Source of the DNA: Hyphomonadaceae bacterium
Lineage (GTDB): Bacteria; Pseudomonadota; Alphaproteobacteria; Caulobacterales; Hyphomonadaceae
DNA: 35,676 bases
Reading direction: 5' to 3'
NCBI GenBank assembly: GCA_947478925.1
Contig: CANJXY010000017.1
Coordinates: forward strand, 1-35,676
The translations under genes were made by a program, and so were the position numbers. Positions 14,952 through 23,013 of this stretch are shown here, in pieces (the stretch's first letter is position 1; each line of letters begins with the position of its first letter). A model generated the notes under the pieces. That model was not told the DNA's origin and made no database searches. It worked only from the letters and a program-made list of their open reading frames with translations.

Positions 14952-17303
14952 CTATTGAAGCTGTGCGTTCGACAGATTCAGCATTTTTCCCCCGCACGGG
15001 CGATAACACATGTCGGCCGAACCCGGGATCGGCGTCGATCCCGGGTAGGCCGAGCACGCCCCCGAGCACTGCATGTTGGTTCGCGGCGTGGTCGCCGTCA
15101 TCAGGCGGGTTTTGAGCTCCGATGGCACCGCCGAGGGGAATTTTGTCTTCAGCAGCGCCAGCGCTGCGGACACGTGAGGGGCGGCCATCGAGGTCCCGTT
15201 CTCGTACGAATAGTAGCACTGCGCGATCTTCTGGCTCGGGTTCACCGGATCCGTGCAGTTCTTCGAATACTTGGTCGACAGGATGCCATCGGGACGGCCG
15301 TCACGATCATCGTCGCGAGACATGTCGCCGCCCGGCGCCATGATCGAGACGTTGGCGCCGAAGTTCGAATAAGGCGTCAGCACGCCGCGCGCATCGTTGG
15401 CCGCAACCGAGATCACGTTCTGGCAACCGCCGGGAGCAAAGTACTGTGTGTCGACGCGGGCATTGCCGGCTGCGGAGACGACGATGGCGCCAGCCGCGAC
15501 CGCATCGTTGATCGCCGCCTGCATCGAGGCGGGGCAGGGCCCGAACAGGCCGATCGACAGGTTGATGACATCGGCGGGTTTTGAGTTCCAGACCTCATTG
15601 CCCTGCAGGTCGCGGGCCGGAACCGTGCCGGCAGCCCAGCGAATGCCGTCATTGATGTCCGACAGCTTGCCGCCGCAGCGGCCGAGCGCGCGCACCGGTA
15701 CGATGGTGACGTTCCATGCGCCGCCAGCCACGCCAGCGGCGTTGTTGGTCGCGGCGACGCCGATCGTGCCGGCCACGTGCGTGCCGTGGAAGCTGTCGCC
15801 GACGGTGGCGTCGTTCGGGTCGCACTTGTCGCCCGGATCGTTGGGATCGCTGTCACGACCATCACCGTCATTGCCCATGATCGGATCGGAGACCATGTCG
15901 AAGCCCGGCGCGAGGTTTGGCGAACCCTTGATGTCGGGGTGGTTCATCTGGATGCCGGTGTCGACAACCGCAACCACGACACTACGCGATCCGGTATCCT
16001 TGGCGCGCGCCCAGAAACCGCTGAAACCGGCGCCGCCGCTCGACTGGCCAACCGCTGCGCCGAGGTCGCGGAAATTCCACTGCAGGCTGAACAGGGGATC
16101 ATTCGGCTTGCTGGTCGAAACCGTGACGGGCTGTTGCGTCGGCTTCTTCATCATCTGGTTGTTGAAGATGAAGTCCTTCTCGACATACTGGTACTCACCG
16201 CTCTCTCGCAGCACTTTGACGACGCACTCGGTCGCGAGCACGGGGTCGGCCTTGATCTTCTCCATGTCGGGCGTGCCGGCGCATTCCGCGTCTGCGCCCT
16301 GTCTTTGAGGAGCGAACAGCGAGCGCATGGTCGCGACTTTCTGGAAGTCGAGCTTGCCTTCCCGGAACTGGGTCGGGTTGACGCCGATGGTGATGCGCAT
16401 CTGTCCGCCTTCACCCGGCGTGACGATGCCGGAAAGGCCGAGCTTTTCGAGCTGACGACCGGCCTTGTCGCGCGCGGCGACAGCCGTATCGACGTCGAGA
16501 CGCGCACGCACCTGCAGCGCTTTCGGTATCGGCGCTGCAGCGTCCGCCATCTTGCGCGCCACCGCGTCGCCGAGCGCCTGTGCTGTCTGGGTATTGGCCT
16601 TGAACGTGTCTTCGGCCGCCTTGCGGGCCGTGCGCAGCGTTTCCGGCTTCAGGTCGACGCCGGTGTCACGCAGCGCTTCCTTGAGCGCTCTCGGCGCTGC
16701 GATCTGCGCCTGCTGACGAAGCTCGCCTGCTGTCGGCAGCTTGATCGTCGCGCGGCCCGCAACTGCGCCGGGCTTGAGGATTGAGGGCGCGCCATCCTTG
16801 GTCACGCGGTTGGATTCCGGCGCCTGCGCTGCGGTGGCTGGCGCCTGCATGGCGGGCGGCGGGCCTGCCGGCACGTCGAGCGATTCCGGGAGCGGCGCGT
16901 CGTTGGTGTTGAGGGCGCTTGCGGCCTGCGACGCGTCGGTCGGCTCCTCGATGAGGCTGAAGCTTTCCGGCTCGAGCACGGGCGCGGTGATCTCGACCTT
17001 CGGCATGGCGATGACCGATCCGACGGCGTAGAAGCGCTGGGTCTGCAAGAGCGTATCGATGTCGATCGGCGCGAGCTCGACCGGCGCCTGCATCGGGCCG
17101 AAGAGGGCGCGGTCATCGACCGAGGCCGTGGCCATGATCTGTTCGTCCGAGACGACCAGCACGCCTGAATCCTGCGATCCTCCGGTGATCTGCGAGAGAG
17201 CCTCGCTTGCCAGCTTGCCGGCCTCGTTGAGGCGGTCGCATCCCGTCGTCGTCGCGAGCATCGCCGCCAGGACAAACCCCGTTATGTACCGCTTCATTGC
17301 CAT
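14952..17303 (-). CDS. S8-family subtilisin-like serine protease, lipoprotein
   Basis: A 783-residue secreted subtilase. The signal peptide ends near TTTGC (Cys22), an imperfect lipobox that suggests lipid anchoring. A long Ala/Pro-rich region (about 60-290) follows, then a propeptide-like domain (about 290-385, ending EYQYVEKDFIF) and the catalytic domain with the full triad: Asp448 in VVDTGIQ, His506 in HGTHVAG and Ser705 in NGTSMAAPH. The Cys-rich C-terminus (after 740) likely holds disulfides. ATG 17303 has GGAG eight bases upstream; ATG 17297 is an alternative. It heads the four-gene cluster reading left toward M23. Confidence 0.92.
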   Translation of the reverse strand: MAMKRYITGFVLAAMLATTTGCDRLNEAGKLASEALSQITGGSQDSGVLVVSDEQIMATASVDDRALFGPMQAPVELAPIDIDTLLQTQRFYAVGSVIAMPKVEITAPVLEPESFSLIEEPTDASQAASALNTNDAPLPESLDVPAGPPPAMQAPATAAQAPESNRVTKDGAPSILKPGAVAGRATIKLPTAGELRQQAQIAAPRALKEALRDTGVDLKPETLRTARKAAEDTFKANTQTAQALGDAVARKMADAAAPIPKALQVRARLDVDTAVAARDKAGRQLEKLGLSGIVTPGEGGQMRITIGVNPTQFREGKLDFQKVATMRSLFAPQRQGADAECAGTPDMEKIKADPVLATECVVKVLRESGEYQYVEKDFIFNNQMMKKPTQQPVTVSTSKPNDPLFSLQWNFRDLGAAVGQSSGGAGFSGFWARAKDTGSRSVVVAVVDTGIQMNHPDIKGSPNLAPGFDMVSDPIMGNDGDGRDSDPNDPGDKCDPNDATVGDSFHGTHVAGTIGVAATNNAAGVAGGAWNVTIVPVRALGRCGGKLSDINDGIRWAAGTVPARDLQGNEVWNSKPADVINLSIGLFGPCPASMQAAINDAVAAGAIVVSAAGNARVDTQYFAPGGCQNVISVAANDARGVLTPYSNFGANVSIMAPGGDMSRDDDRDGRPDGILSTKYSKNCTDPVNPSQKIAQCYYSYENGTSMAAPHVSAALALLKTKFPSAVPSELKTRLMTATTPRTNMQCSGACSAYPGSTPIPGSADMCYRPCGGKMLNLSNAQLQ

Positions 17304-17577
17304 CACCCCGGCTCCCAAACACCACGCATGTGCCGGTTGTTTACCATGTCATTCCCACATGGCGAATGCCCGGACCACATCGGGCATAGCTGTCTTGCAT
17401 GACAGGCGCACTCGGCGGGCGCTTCGGACCCGGAACGATCGTCATCGGTCACGCCAGACCTGCGCTCCAGGTCCCAATTGGTCCCCAAACGCCATGCTCC
17501 TGCCATGTCCCGGCGCAACCCGCGCCTCTTTCGACCCCTGAAGTGGGATCGGCACGGAGGATGCAGGGGTCAGCGTC

Positions 17578-17724
17578 ATGTCAGGCGGAACCAACAGCAA
17601 GTTCGTCTCCCGGCTCGTCGCGCTGCTCTTCATGGGGCTGGCTCTGGCGGGTTGCTTCGCCATGCTGTCCAGCGGCGAACGCTCGTTATTTGCCGATGTT
17701 GGCTCCGGCGAAATGGCGCGCTAG
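17578..17724 (+). CDS. 48-residue putative mini-lipoprotein
   Basis: A 48-residue open frame with a short basic N-terminus, a hydrophobic stretch and an excellent lipobox LALAGC (Cys26), then only about 22 mature residues. Codon third positions are strongly G/C like the neighbours. Ribosome-site support is weak (AGGGG about ten bases upstream). It lies in the same direction as cobB, 121 bases ahead of it, in the divergent region from the subtilase. Small lipoproteins of this form act as entericidin-like or envelope-regulatory peptides in other bacteria; no function is claimed here. Confidence 0.5.
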   Translation: MSGGTNSKFVSRLVALLFMGLALAGCFAMLSSGERSLFADVGSGEMAR

Positions 17725-17845
17725 CCTTTCCTCCGGATCGAGCGGTCACCCGGATAATTTGCAATATGCAATGCAGGGTGGCCGGATAGCTTCCGCGCAC
17801 GGCGTCGTCGGCGGCTGGTCGGGGTCGCGGGAAGGTGGGGCCGAA

Positions 17846-18562
17846 ATGAAGTTCGGACGCATGGTCCTGCTGACAGGCGCAGGCGTGTCCGCCGAGAGCG
17901 GCATGGGCACGTTTCGCGACCAGGGCGGGATATGGACGCGCCACCGTCTCGAAGACGTGGCGACGCCGGAAGGCTTCGCACGCAATCCGCAGCTGGTGCA
18001 TGATTTCTATAACGCCCGCCGCAAGGCGCTTAAGGATGCGGCCCCCAACCCGGCGCACCATGCGCTGTCACGGCTGGAACGAGCGATGGCTGCTGCGGGG
18101 AATGAGCTGCTGCTGGTCACGCAGAACGTCGACGACCTGCACGAGAAAGCTGGCTCCCAGTCGCTGCTGCACATGCACGGCGAGCTGAAGCGCGTGGCGT
18201 GTGTGTCCTGCGGTGTGAAGGGCGCATGGGACGACGACCTCTTCACAGATACGGAATGCTGGCGTTGCGGCACGGGCGCGTTGCGACCTGACGTCGTGTG
18301 GTTCGGAGAGATGCCCTATGGCATGGATGCGATCTACGACCGCATCGCCGCCTGCGATCTCTTCGTCTCGATCGGCACGTCCGGCGAAGTCTATCCGGCC
18401 GCGGGGTTCGTGCACGAAGCACGGCAGGCTGGCGCGCATACAGTCGAGCTCAATCTCGAACCTTCCGTCAATGCGCGCGATTTCCGCGAGGGGCGCTATG
18501 GTCCCGCTTCGCAGGTGGTGGATGAGTGGGTCTCCGACCTGATCGGCAGGATCAGCCCGTAG
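17846..18562 (+). CDS. cobB: NAD-dependent protein deacylase, sirtuin
   Basis: A 238-residue class III (SIRT5-like) sirtuin. NAD-binding GAGVSAESGMGTFR, TQNVDDLHEKAG, catalytic His111 in HMHGEL, and two CxxC pairs (CVSC, CWRC) for structural zinc are present. The Tyr55-x-x-Arg58 pair (YNARR) is the acyl-pocket signature of desuccinylases/demalonylases, as in E. coli CobB. It removes acyl groups from lysines in the cytoplasm. The frame is open far upstream, but ATG 17846 with GGAAGG fits the conserved N-terminus. Its end overlaps the convergent membrane gene by 11 bases. Confidence 0.94.
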   Translation: MKFGRMVLLTGAGVSAESGMGTFRDQGGIWTRHRLEDVATPEGFARNPQLVHDFYNARRKALKDAAPNPAHHALSRLERAMAAAGNELLLVTQNVDDLHEKAGSQSLLHMHGELKRVACVSCGVKGAWDDDLFTDTECWRCGTGALRPDVVWFGEMPYGMDAIYDRIAACDLFVSIGTSGEVYPAAGFVHEARQAGAHTVELNLEPSVNARDFREGRYGPASQVVDEWVSDLIGRISP

Positions 18563-18959
18563 ACGTTGGGCTGGCAGGCGACAGGGCCACGGCCAGCGCC
18601 AGTCCGAACAGCAGCGTCACCAGCGGCGTCATGGTGAAGCGCTCGGGCTTTGAGCGCGAGATGGCGTTCATGGGAATGCCCAGAGCAAGATAGGCGACTG
18701 CAACCCATGCGCCGATGCTCGGGATCGCAGCGTCGGGGAACACGCGCGTGAGACCTGCACGTTCAAGAATAGTGAGCGCGATCAGCGCATAGATCGCGAT
18801 AGCGACAAGGCTGCCAATCCGAAGATTTGCCGGGAGCTTCGCGTGTGCGCCGCCCCAGGCGAAATGTCCCAGTGGCGCGCCCAGCGCCAGTGCAAGCTGA
18901 AAGATGGCGAGGCCGCTCAGCAAGACGCAGAAGATGATCGCGCAAGTATCCGTGCTCAT
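18552..18959 (-). CDS. Small integral membrane protein, unknown function
   Basis: A 135-residue protein with four predicted TM helices (about 5-25, 46-66, 77-97, 113-131) and short loops. The motif GAPLGHFAWGGAH between TM1 and TM2 is the most distinctive part and occurs in a family of uncharacterised four-TM bacterial proteins. I chose ATG 18959; an upstream ATG at 18995 would add 12 residues. It is convergent with cobB and overlaps its 3' end. Confidence 0.75.
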   Translation of the reverse strand: MSTDTCAIIFCVLLSGLAIFQLALALGAPLGHFAWGGAHAKLPANLRIGSLVAIAIYALIALTILERAGLTRVFPDAAIPSIGAWVAVAYLALGIPMNAISRSKPERFTMTPLVTLLFGLALAVALSPASPTSTG

Positions 18960-19068
18960 GATGATGACTCGTGCCCATACCGCTGGCAGGGTCAACGCTT
19001 CCGCTGCGTGAACTTGAACGCACCCGAAACGGGGTTACGCTCGCGGAAACTAATGAGAGCCCCCCCAA

Positions 19069-20019
19069 ATGCCCGACAGCGCGGTCACACAACGCTTCGA
19101 AACTCTGGTTCAGACAGGGCAAGGCGATCCGGCCGCTCTGGCGCGCGCCGCCAAGCAGGGCGATGTCGCCGCCGCTCTCGATCTTGCCGCGTTACTCACG
19201 CGCGCCGGATGGGTCGAGCCCGGTACGATCCGCGATGTCTATGACGCCGCGGCGGCGGGGTGGTTCGGTTACGATCACCCGACGGCTGATCTCACGCGCG
19301 GCACGGGCGCGGCGCTGCCGGCGCTGTGGCCCAAGTTCTGGGAATTCATCGACGACACGACGAAGATGGACCCCGGCGGGTTTACGATGCGCGTCGCGGC
19401 GCTCGGCCAGTATGTCGAGCAGGGCTTCGACGTGCGCGCCGGCCAGGCGAGCCTGGCTTTCCCGGGCGTGCCTGATGCCGTTGCACAAGGGTGGCCGCCC
19501 AAATTCACCATGGAGGAACTGGCGGCCCTCCCGGAAGGCTCCCTCGGCAATGAGTTCCATCGCCAGATCGTCGACAATAATTTCGATCTCGAAGTGCTCG
19601 ACCGCGACACGCTCGGTCTCGCCGCCCTGCGCCCGCCGCTCGACTATCTGAATGCGCGCGCGCTGCAGTGTCACGACCTCTGGCACCTTGTCGGCGGCTA
19701 TCACCTGACGGCGTTGCACGAGACAGCCATCTCCGGCTTTCAGCTCGCGCAGTTCGGCCACAACTATTCGGCACAGTATCTCGCCTTCATCATCGCCAAG
19801 ACCGCGATGAACCGGCCGGAGGGGATTCCGCTCGTGTTTGAAGTGACCCTCACGGGCTGGCGCCATGGCCGCGATACACCGTCGCTGCTGGGCGTCGACT
19901 GGAAGGATGTGTGGGACAAGCCGGCCGAAAAGGTGCGCGAGCGCCTGGGCGTGTCGGCCTACTCCTCGCCCATTCCGCCGGACCTGATCGAGCAGCTCGC
20001 CCAGGCGGGCATGTACTAG
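19069..20019 (+). CDS. COQ4-family ubiquinone biosynthesis protein
   Basis: A 316-residue COQ4-like protein. The family hallmark, a metal site HDxxHx11E, is intact as His202-Asp203-Leu-Trp-His206 and Glu218 (HDLWHLVGGYHLTALHE). In eukaryotes COQ4 organises the CoQ synthesis complex and has been linked to C1 decarboxylation-hydroxylation of the ring precursor; alphaproteobacteria carry related proteins. The N-terminal 90 residues are less conserved. A run of seven Cs (19060-19066) sits between GAGAG and the ATG. It is probably membrane-associated on the cytoplasmic side and is not in an operon with other ubi genes here. Confidence 0.85.
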   Translation: MPDSAVTQRFETLVQTGQGDPAALARAAKQGDVAAALDLAALLTRAGWVEPGTIRDVYDAAAAGWFGYDHPTADLTRGTGAALPALWPKFWEFIDDTTKMDPGGFTMRVAALGQYVEQGFDVRAGQASLAFPGVPDAVAQGWPPKFTMEELAALPEGSLGNEFHRQIVDNNFDLEVLDRDTLGLAALRPPLDYLNARALQCHDLWHLVGGYHLTALHETAISGFQLAQFGHNYSAQYLAFIIAKTAMNRPEGIPLVFEVTLTGWRHGRDTPSLLGVDWKDVWDKPAEKVRERLGVSAYSSPIPPDLIEQLAQAGMY

Positions 20020-20029
20020 CGCTCGCTAG
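20016..20029. repeat. Palindrome carrying both stop codons of convergent genes
   Basis: CTAGCG-CT-CGCTAG: the COQ4-family stop (TAG, 20017-20019) and the stop of the convergent metallopeptidase (complement of 20026-20028) are the two arms of the same inverted repeat. It could fold as a short hairpin in either transcript. Confidence 0.7.
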
Positions 20030-20448
20030 TCGCCGCCTGCATTGATCACGTCGATCTCCTCGTCCGACCAACCGAAATGGTGGCCGAGTTCGTGGACAAG
20101 GACGTGCGCGACAAGTTCTTCGAGCGCGATGTCGCCAGTGGCGGCCCATTCGTCGATGATCGGCATCCGGTAGAGCCACACCATGGGCGGCATATCCGAC
20201 GGGGCTGAGTGCGTCTCCAGCGTCAGGGCGACGCCGGAGTAGAGCCCGGTCAGCTCGTAAGGGTTCTCGATCTTCATCGTTGCAAGGGTTTCGTCGTCGG
20301 CGAAGTCCTCGACCTTGATCGCCACTGCGCGCGCGTGGGTGCGGAACGGTTCGTCCAGCGCATCCAGCGCCATCTGCGCCATGGCCGCGATATCATCCAG
20401 AGAGGGGGCTGGACCCCAGAGCGCGTGCGCCGAATCGGTTGTTCTCAT
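20026..20448 (-). CDS. Small zincin-like metallopeptidase family protein
   Basis: A 140-residue protein of the minimal metallopeptidase family (PF06262 type). The active-site helix VLVHELGHHFGWSDEEID carries HExxH and a downstream acidic residue that can complete the zinc site. The usual family length is 110-150 residues, and the substrate of this family is unknown. No signal peptide is seen, so it is probably cytoplasmic. AGGAGA just upstream of ATG 20448 fixes the start against an ATG 18 bases further up. Confidence 0.88.
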   Translation of the reverse strand: MRTTDSAHALWGPAPSLDDIAAMAQMALDALDEPFRTHARAVAIKVEDFADDETLATMKIENPYELTGLYSGVALTLETHSAPSDMPPMVWLYRMPIIDEWAATGDIALEELVAHVLVHELGHHFGWSDEEIDVINAGGD

Positions 20449-20563
20449 GTATCTCCTGTAATGCACGCGGCCCGGCGATCCTATGACAGTTGCATTGAAG
20501 GGCTTCCCTTTTCGCGCGTGACGCGCTTTCTAGCCCACCTGTCGCCCTGCGGAGTTTTCTGCC

Positions 20564-21391
20564 TTGTCCATGTCGTTCGAAGGTCTGCGCAACCTCACCA
20601 CCACCCTGCGTATCTACCAGCGTAACAAGCAGGACCGGAAATGGGAGCCCGAGGCCCCCTATATGAAGGAGGTCGTGAATCCAGGCGATGTCTGCCTGCA
20701 CTTTGGCGGATCGGACGGCCGGCACTCCTACCTCCTTTCCCAGCAGATCGGGCCGAAGGGCATTGTCCACGTCTACGAACCGTCGAATTACTCATACAAG
20801 ATCATGACCCGCCTGCTGCGCTGGCATGGGCTCAAGAACGTCTATCCGCATAACGCGGCGATCGGCTCGACCGAGGGCACGATGCTGCTGTCGGTGCCCA
20901 AGAAGACCACCGGCCATATCGGCCGCGCCTATGGCGTGGTGACCGATCGGGGCGGCACAGCGTCGGACGAGATCCTTGCCACGGGCAATCGTACCGAATT
21001 CATCGACCAGCCGACCGAAGTCGTCTCGCTCGACGGGCTGATGGCCAAGGAAAAGCTGTCGCGCGTCGATTTCATCCGCTGCGATGTCGAGGGCGCCGAA
21101 ATCCGCTTCATCGAGGGCGGCAGGAAAACGATCGAGCGGGACCTGCCGAGCCTGCTGATCGAAATCCACCCATTCTCGCTGCAGCGGAATTTTGCCTCGT
21201 CTGGCGAGGCCGTGCGCGACTACTTCACCAGCCTCGGTTATCGCATGTGGCAGCTCAACGACGACAACTCCCACATGTTCGAATCGACCCAGATCGATCC
21301 CAAGCGCCGCTGGAAGGACTACTTTCTGATCCACCCCAAGCGCGGCCCGACGCTGCCCGAAGGTATGTTCCGCAAGGCGTTTGCGAACTAG
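20564..21391 (+). CDS. FkbM-family methyltransferase
   Basis: A 275-residue SAM-dependent methyltransferase of the FkbM type. Motif I is diverged (DVCLHFGGSDGRHS), the acidic strand end is HVYEPS, and the family signature reads DFIRCDVEGAEIRFIEGG. FkbM enzymes O-methylate sugars or polyketides and often act on surface polysaccharide. No glycan genes adjoin it, although the heparinase and CapD-like genes lie 8-10 kb away. The TTG at 20564 has GGAG nine bases upstream, whereas the in-frame ATG at 20570 would be 15 away, so TTG is the likelier start. Confidence 0.85.
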   Translation: MSMSFEGLRNLTTTLRIYQRNKQDRKWEPEAPYMKEVVNPGDVCLHFGGSDGRHSYLLSQQIGPKGIVHVYEPSNYSYKIMTRLLRWHGLKNVYPHNAAIGSTEGTMLLSVPKKTTGHIGRAYGVVTDRGGTASDEILATGNRTEFIDQPTEVVSLDGLMAKEKLSRVDFIRCDVEGAEIRFIEGGRKTIERDLPSLLIEIHPFSLQRNFASSGEAVRDYFTSLGYRMWQLNDDNSHMFESTQIDPKRRWKDYFLIHPKRGPTLPEGMFRKAFAN

Positions 21392-21453
21392 CTCTTCCGC
21401 CTTGTGCTACCGACTGTCGTGGCTACGGTGAAAGCGCCTTAGCGGAGGCTTTC

Positions 21454-22404
21454 GTGCGCCGTCGTTTTCCTGCCCAGACACCCGGAACGCTCTACCTGAC
21501 CGAAGGGGGGCAGGAGACCGAGGTGATGTATCGCCACGGCTTCGAGCTGCCAGAATTCGCGATGTTTCCACTGCTCGACAATCCCTCGGCGGTTGAAGTG
21601 ATGCGCGGCATGTACAGGCGCTATCTCGATGTTGCAGTCCAGCACAGCTGCGTTGCGCTGATGGGCGGGCTCGACTATCGCGCCAGCCCTGATTGGGGCC
21701 GCAAGATCGGCCTCAGCGACCAGCAGCTTGCCAGCTACCAGGAGCGCTCGATCGCCTTTCTGCGCGACGTGGCCGCACCTTACGCCGGACGCCTGCCGGG
21801 CGTGATGTACGTTGGCATCATCGGCCCGCGAGGCGACGCCTATTCGCTGAACCAGACGATCACTGCCGAGGAAGCCGAGGCGTACCACAGCTTCCAACTC
21901 GAAGGCCTCAAGGCGGCCGGTATCGATCTCGCCATGGCGATGACGTTCAACAGTGTGCCCGAGGCGGTCGGCGTGTCGCGCGCGGCGGCGCGCATCGGCC
22001 TGCCGCTGGAGGTATCGTTCACCCTCGACAGCAATCATCGCCTGAAGTCCGGCCCGACATTGAAATCTGCTATCGAGACCGTGGACTTCCAGACAGGTGG
22101 AGACCGGCCGGATTTCTATGGTATAAACTGTTCCCACCCGTTCGAATTCTCTCCCGCGCTGGAGCCTGGCACGTGGATCCGCCGCATCCGCAGCCTGCGT
22201 CCTAACGCGGCGATGATGGACAAGCAGTCGCTCTGCACGCTTGGCCATCTCGAGGAAGGCGATCCCGAAGCGCTCGGCGAGTTCATGGGGATGCTGGCGC
22301 GTAACCACCCGCACATCGACATGTGGGGCGGCTGCTGTGGCACGTGGGAAAAACATCTCGGCCACATCGCCCGCAATGTCAGCGCTGTGCGGCAGGCCAG
22401 CTGA
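21454..22404 (+). CDS. Homocysteine S-methyltransferase family protein
   Basis: A 316-residue zinc methyltransferase (PF02574). The thiol-activating zinc ligands are Cys226 (GINCSHP) and Cys294-Cys295 (WGGCCGT), as in MmuM, BhmT and the MetH N-terminal module. It transfers a methyl group to homocysteine from a donor such as S-methylmethionine or betaine, in the cytoplasm. The donor cannot be read. The N-terminus (LYLTEGGQETEVMYRHG) is diverged from E. coli MmuM, which has LDGG..T, so a related substrate is possible. GTG 21454 with GGAGG five bases upstream is the start. A 6-bp hairpin (22426-22441) follows the gene. Confidence 0.88.
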   Translation: MRRRFPAQTPGTLYLTEGGQETEVMYRHGFELPEFAMFPLLDNPSAVEVMRGMYRRYLDVAVQHSCVALMGGLDYRASPDWGRKIGLSDQQLASYQERSIAFLRDVAAPYAGRLPGVMYVGIIGPRGDAYSLNQTITAEEAEAYHSFQLEGLKAAGIDLAMAMTFNSVPEAVGVSRAAARIGLPLEVSFTLDSNHRLKSGPTLKSAIETVDFQTGGDRPDFYGINCSHPFEFSPALEPGTWIRRIRSLRPNAAMMDKQSLCTLGHLEEGDPEALGEFMGMLARNHPHIDMWGGCCGTWEKHLGHIARNVSAVRQAS

Positions 22405-22410
22405 TCGCAG

Positions 22411-22419
22411 TTATCCACA
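22411..22419 (+). promoter_or_regulatory. Perfect DnaA box TTATCCACA
   Basis: An exact match to the DnaA consensus TTATNCACA lies between the methyltransferase stop and mmcB. Only one copy is seen and there is no AT-rich unwinding region, so it is not an origin. It could be a DnaA-responsive regulatory site or chance. Confidence 0.5.
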
Positions 22420-22425
22420 AGCGGA

Positions 22426-22441
22426 GAGGGCGGTTGCCCTC
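22426..22441 (+). terminator. Possible weak terminator hairpin
   Basis: GAGGGC-GGTT-GCCCTC forms a perfect 6-bp stem 21 bases past the methyltransferase stop. No T run follows, so termination would be weak or factor-assisted. Confidence 0.35.
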
Positions 22442-22464
22442 GGCCCGGACTAGCGCAATAAAGA

Positions 22465-22479
22465 GAACCTAACAGGAAC
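22465..22479 (+). promoter_or_regulatory. LexA SOS box upstream of mmcB
   Basis: GAAC (22465-22468), CTAACAG, GAAC (22476-22479) is an exact GAAC-N7-GAAC, the complement of the alphaproteobacterial LexA operator GTTC-N7-GTTC. It ends ten bases before the mmcB start and overlaps the likely ribosome site (AGGA), so LexA bound here would block early elongation or initiation. Confidence 0.8.
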
Positions 22480-22488
22480 TCTCCGAGC

Positions 22489-22989
22489 ATGGCCGTCTTC
22501 GCGACCTCACCGGCGCCTCAAGCCTTTGGCAATGCTGTTCCAAGTGGGAGAGCAGCCGAGATCGTGCGCGGCGCACAGCGCATGTTCGGCGAGCTGGGCC
22601 TTGCTTCGCTCACTGAAGTGACGCTTGCGAATGGCCGCCGCGCTGATGTCATGGCGGTCGGACCGAAGGGTGAGATCGTGATCGTCGAAGTGAAGTCCTG
22701 TCTCCAGGATTTCCAGACCGACCAGAAATGGCCAGAATACGCACCTTACTGTGATCGCTTCTATTTCGCCGTCGATTGCGATTTTCCGAAAGACCGGATC
22801 CCAGACCATGCCGGACTGATGGTGTGCGATGGCTTCGGTGGCGCCGTACTGCGGGAATGCCAGCCGGAACTGCTCAATGCTGCGCGACGCAAGGCGGTGA
22901 CCCTGTCGTTTGCGCGCCTTGCCGCGGCACGCTTGATGCGTGCGGGTGCGCCCGCCGGCGCATCATCTTCCGAACCTGCAATCGATTAA
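22489..22989 (+). CDS. mmcB: MmcB-family DNA repair protein
   Basis: A 166-residue protein of the MmcB family (PF06319), a small PD-(D/E)xK-nuclease-like fold. Conserved blocks are seen: LTEVTLANGRRADVMAVG, IVIVEVKSCLQDFQTD (the ExK pair of the nuclease core), and KWPEYAPYCDRFYFAV. In Caulobacter crescentus mmcB is an SOS gene needed for resistance to mitomycin C and UV. The LexA box directly upstream supports the same regulation here. The last 20 residues are a low-complexity tail. The next gene starts 24 bases downstream and is probably in the same transcript. Confidence 0.92.
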   Translation: MAVFATSPAPQAFGNAVPSGRAAEIVRGAQRMFGELGLASLTEVTLANGRRADVMAVGPKGEIVIVEVKSCLQDFQTDQKWPEYAPYCDRFYFAVDCDFPKDRIPDHAGLMVCDGFGGAVLRECQPELLNAARRKAVTLSFARLAAARLMRAGAPAGASSSEPAID

Positions 22990-23013
22990 GCTTTCAGTCC
23001 TACGCGATCATTC

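Noticed and set aside
15777-16784. Long plus-strand open frame (335 codons)
   Set aside because: It is antisense to the subtilase, which has an intact catalytic triad.
17399-17845. N-terminal extension of the sirtuin frame upstream of ATG 17846
   Set aside because: The extension has no sirtuin similarity, lacks a ribosome site and overlaps the mini-lipoprotein in another frame. The conserved sirtuin core begins at 17846.
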